Shown here: piece by piece, positions 5,585 to 6,946 of the stretch | Layout: each line of letters begins with the position of its first letter | Position numbering within the stretch: position 1 is the stretch's first letter | DNA from: an uncultured Ruminococcus sp. | GTDB taxonomy: Bacteria; Bacillota; Clostridia; Oscillospirales; Ruminococcaceae | DNA: 6,946 nucleotides | Assembly: GCA_945876155.1 (NCBI GenBank) | Contig: CAMCMW010000076.1 | Location: forward strand, 1 to 6,946 | Direction: 5' to 3' | Notes under the pieces: model-generated | Database searches by the model: none | What the model was told of the DNA's origin: nothing | What the model saw: the letters and a program-made list of their open reading frames with translations, nothing else | Translations under genes and position numbers: made by a program

Positions 5585-6883
5585 TTTACGTTTATCAATA
5601 ACTCTTACAGCCTTGCCCTCAGTTCTCTGAATTGTCTTAGGTTCAACAAGTCTGATTTTAGCCGAGATGCCGAGGGTAGAGTCTATGGCATTCTTGATTA
5701 TCTTTTCCTGGTCCTCAAGGCTCTTTACTGTGTCTGAGAACATTTCAGGAGAAATTTCAACCTGGATTTCAAGAGTGTCAGTGTTGTCAACTCTGTCAAC
5801 GATAAGCTGGTAGTATGGAGCTGTGTTGCCAAGCTGGAGCAGTACGCTTTCAACCTGTGATGGGAACACGTTTACGCCTCTGATAATAAGCATATCGTCA
5901 GAACGTCCGGCTGGTTTCATCATCTTGATGAGTGTTCTTCCGCATGAGCATTTCTCACGTTTGAGTATGCCGATATCCCTTGTTCTGTATCTCAGCAGCG
6001 GGAATGCCTCTTTGGTGATACAGGTGAATACGATTTCGCCCTGTTCTCCCTCCGGAAGTACCTCTCCTGTGTCAGGGTCAATAGTTTCAGCAATGAAGTT
6101 GTCCTCGTTTATGTGCATACCAGTCTGCTCGCTGCACTCAAATGCAACACCAGGACCGATAATTTCAGTCAGACCGTAAATATCAAAAGCTTTAAGACCA
6201 AGCTTGCTTTCGATTTCCTGGCGCATTTCCTCAGTCCATGGCTCTGCACCGAAAAGTCCGGCTTTAAGCCTGATATCGTCCTTTGTGATACCCATTTCCT
6301 GCATTGTTTCAGCAAGGTAAAGGGCATAGGACGGTGTACAGCAGATAAATGTTGAACCGAAGTCCTTGATAATGTTTATCTGACGGTTTGTATTGCCTGT
6401 GGAGACCGGAATTACAGTCATTCCAACCTTTTCCGCACCGCCGTGAAGTCCCAGACCGCCTGTGAAAAGACCGTAGCCGTAGGAAACGTGCATGAAGTCC
6501 TTGTTGTCAGCACCAGCGGCAGTCAGCGCTCTTGCACAGCATTCAGCCCACACGTCAAGGTCGTTCTGGGTGTAGCCCACAACAATCTGCTTTCCTGTAG
6601 TACCGCTTGATGCGTGAAGTCTTACAACCTGGTCCATAGGTACAGCAAACAGACCGTATGGGTAGGTGTCACGCAAATCCTGTTTCATGGTAAAGGGGAG
6701 CTTTTTCAGGTCGTCAACGCTGTGGATATCGTCGGGAGTGACCCCTGCCTTTTCCATTCTTTCACGGTAATAGGGAACATTTTCGTAAACACGTCTTACC
6801 GTCTGAGAAAGCCTGAAGCTCTGGAGCGCACGCATTTCATCTCTTGTGGCGCACTCCATGCTTTTGTTCCAGTATTTTTCCAT
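5582..6883 (-). CDS. paaK: Phenylacetate-CoA ligase (PaaK-type, AMP-forming)
   Basis: 433 residues, close to the usual length of PaaK. It activates an aryl acid (phenylacetate or indoleacetate) with ATP to the aryl-CoA, releasing AMP and pyrophosphate, in the cytoplasm. Adenylate-forming motifs are in order: H-A-S-S-G-T-T-G-K98; D-I-Y-G-L-T-E240; Y-R-T-R-D303; G326-R-S-D-D-M-L-I-I-R-G-V-N-V-F; and a C-terminal G-K424-A-V-R-V carrying the expected catalytic Lys. Cys250, His257, Cys312 and Cys314 (C-S-C-G-R) could form a metal site. Start chosen by AAGGAG 6 bases before ATG, overlapping the stop of the preceding gene. Followed closely by an ACT protein and preceded by a probable iorB tail, the classical anaerobic arrangement. 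Exact acyl substrate cannot be read from sequence. Confidence 0.93.
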   Translation of the reverse strand: MEKYWNKSMECATRDEMRALQSFRLSQTVRRVYENVPYYRERMEKAGVTPDDIHSVDDLKKLPFTMKQDLRDTYPYGLFAVPMDQVVRLHASSGTTGKQIVVGYTQNDLDVWAECCARALTAAGADNKDFMHVSYGYGLFTGGLGLHGGAEKVGMTVIPVSTGNTNRQINIIKDFGSTFICCTPSYALYLAETMQEMGITKDDIRLKAGLFGAEPWTEEMRQEIESKLGLKAFDIYGLTEIIGPGVAFECSEQTGMHINEDNFIAETIDPDTGEVLPEGEQGEIVFTCITKEAFPLLRYRTRDIGILKREKCSCGRTLIKMMKPAGRSDDMLIIRGVNVFPSQVESVLLQLGNTAPYYQLIVDRVDNTDTLEIQVEISPEMFSDTVKSLEDQEKIIKNAIDSTLGISAKIRLVEPKTIQRTEGKAVRVIDKRK

Positions 6884-6889
6884 TGCTTA

Positions 6890-6896
6890 CTCCTTA
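6890..6896 (-). promoter_or_regulatory. Stop/ribosome-binding-site overlap upstream of paaK
   Basis: TAAGGAG on the minus strand serves both as the stop codon of the upstream reading frame and as the Shine-Dalgarno of paaK, 6 bases before its ATG. This supports translational coupling and one operon. Confidence 0.8.
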
Positions 6897-6946
6897 TTCT
6901 ATATTTTTACCAAGCTCGAAAGCTTTAAGATTCAGTTCAAGAAATT
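6894..6946 (-). CDS. iorB: C-terminal tail of upstream gene, probably indolepyruvate oxidoreductase beta subunit
   Basis: The minus strand holds an open frame from the window edge to TAA at 6896-6894, coding FLELNLKAFELGKNIE. The other two minus frames stop within the first 16 bases. The pattern N-x-K-A-F-x-x-G close to a C-terminus matches what I recall of IorB proteins, and iorA-iorB-paaK is a common order in anaerobes. IorAB oxidises aryl-pyruvates to aryl-acetyl-CoA with ferredoxin, or runs in reverse. That this is coding is supported by the overlap of its stop with the paaK ribosome binding site; the iorB identity is inference from 16 residues plus context. Confidence 0.6.
   Translation of the reverse strand, partial: FLELNLKAFELGKNIE

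Noticed and set aside
5823..6179. Plus-strand open frame of 118 codons
   Set aside because: Antisense to conserved paaK motifs; Ser/Pro/Leu-rich translation typical of a shadow frame.
1..6946. Mobile element, CRISPR array, tRNA or rRNA
   Set aside because: No transposase, no terminal inverted repeats, no regularly spaced repeats and no cloverleaf were seen on either strand.

Overview
The window looks like chromosomal DNA of a cellulosome-forming Firmicute, most likely a Ruminococcus close to R. flavefaciens. The reasons are two different type-I dockerins on two secreted proteins, a CotH-domain protein carrying one of them, clear GGAGG-type ribosome binding sites, and moderate GC content. The species is inferred from content and style; no marker gene is present.

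Layout. Plus strand, 1-1777: the 3' end of a GH5 cellulase with a C-terminal dockerin, then a hairpin, then a complete GH8 glycanase predicted to be membrane-anchored as a lipoprotein. Minus strand, 4621-1832: a 929-residue secreted multidomain protein (signal peptide, dockerin, lamin-tail domain, chitobiase-C-like domain, CotH kinase-like domain, C-terminal carbohydrate-binding-like module). It converges on the GH8 gene across a bidirectional terminator and has its own extended -10 promoter. Minus strand, 6946-4756: a tight operon whose first visible member is only a 16-codon tail (probably iorB, indolepyruvate ferredoxin oxidoreductase beta subunit), followed by a PaaK-type phenylacetate-CoA ligase, a tandem ACT-domain protein and a small coiled-coil/zinc-ribbon protein, ending in an intrinsic terminator.

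How the genes work together. The left two thirds concern plant-fibre breakdown outside the cell: a scaffold-borne GH5 endoglucanase, a cell-tethered GH8 enzyme, and a scaffold-borne CotH protein that may modify or organise cellulosome components. The right third is a separate intracellular aryl-acid/amino-acid module. Aryl-CoA ligase plus a 2-oxoacid:ferredoxin oxidoreductase can interconvert arylacetates and aryl-pyruvates, and the ACT protein is a plausible amino-acid sensor for it. In rumen ruminococci, which use phenylacetate as a growth factor, the biosynthetic direction (phenylacetate to phenylalanine) is a reasonable inference.

Most of the window is ordinary for such a genome. The points most worth a second look are the cellulosomal CotH kinase-like protein with a YDxE variant of the second acidic motif, the GH8 active site in which the usual Asp base is Asn and a loop Glu probably takes over, the unrecognised zinc-ribbon gene in the paaK operon, and the stem-loop between the two plus-strand glycosidase genes. 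There are no RNA genes, mobile elements or CRISPR arrays that I can see, and no gene-free stretch longer than about 135 bases.
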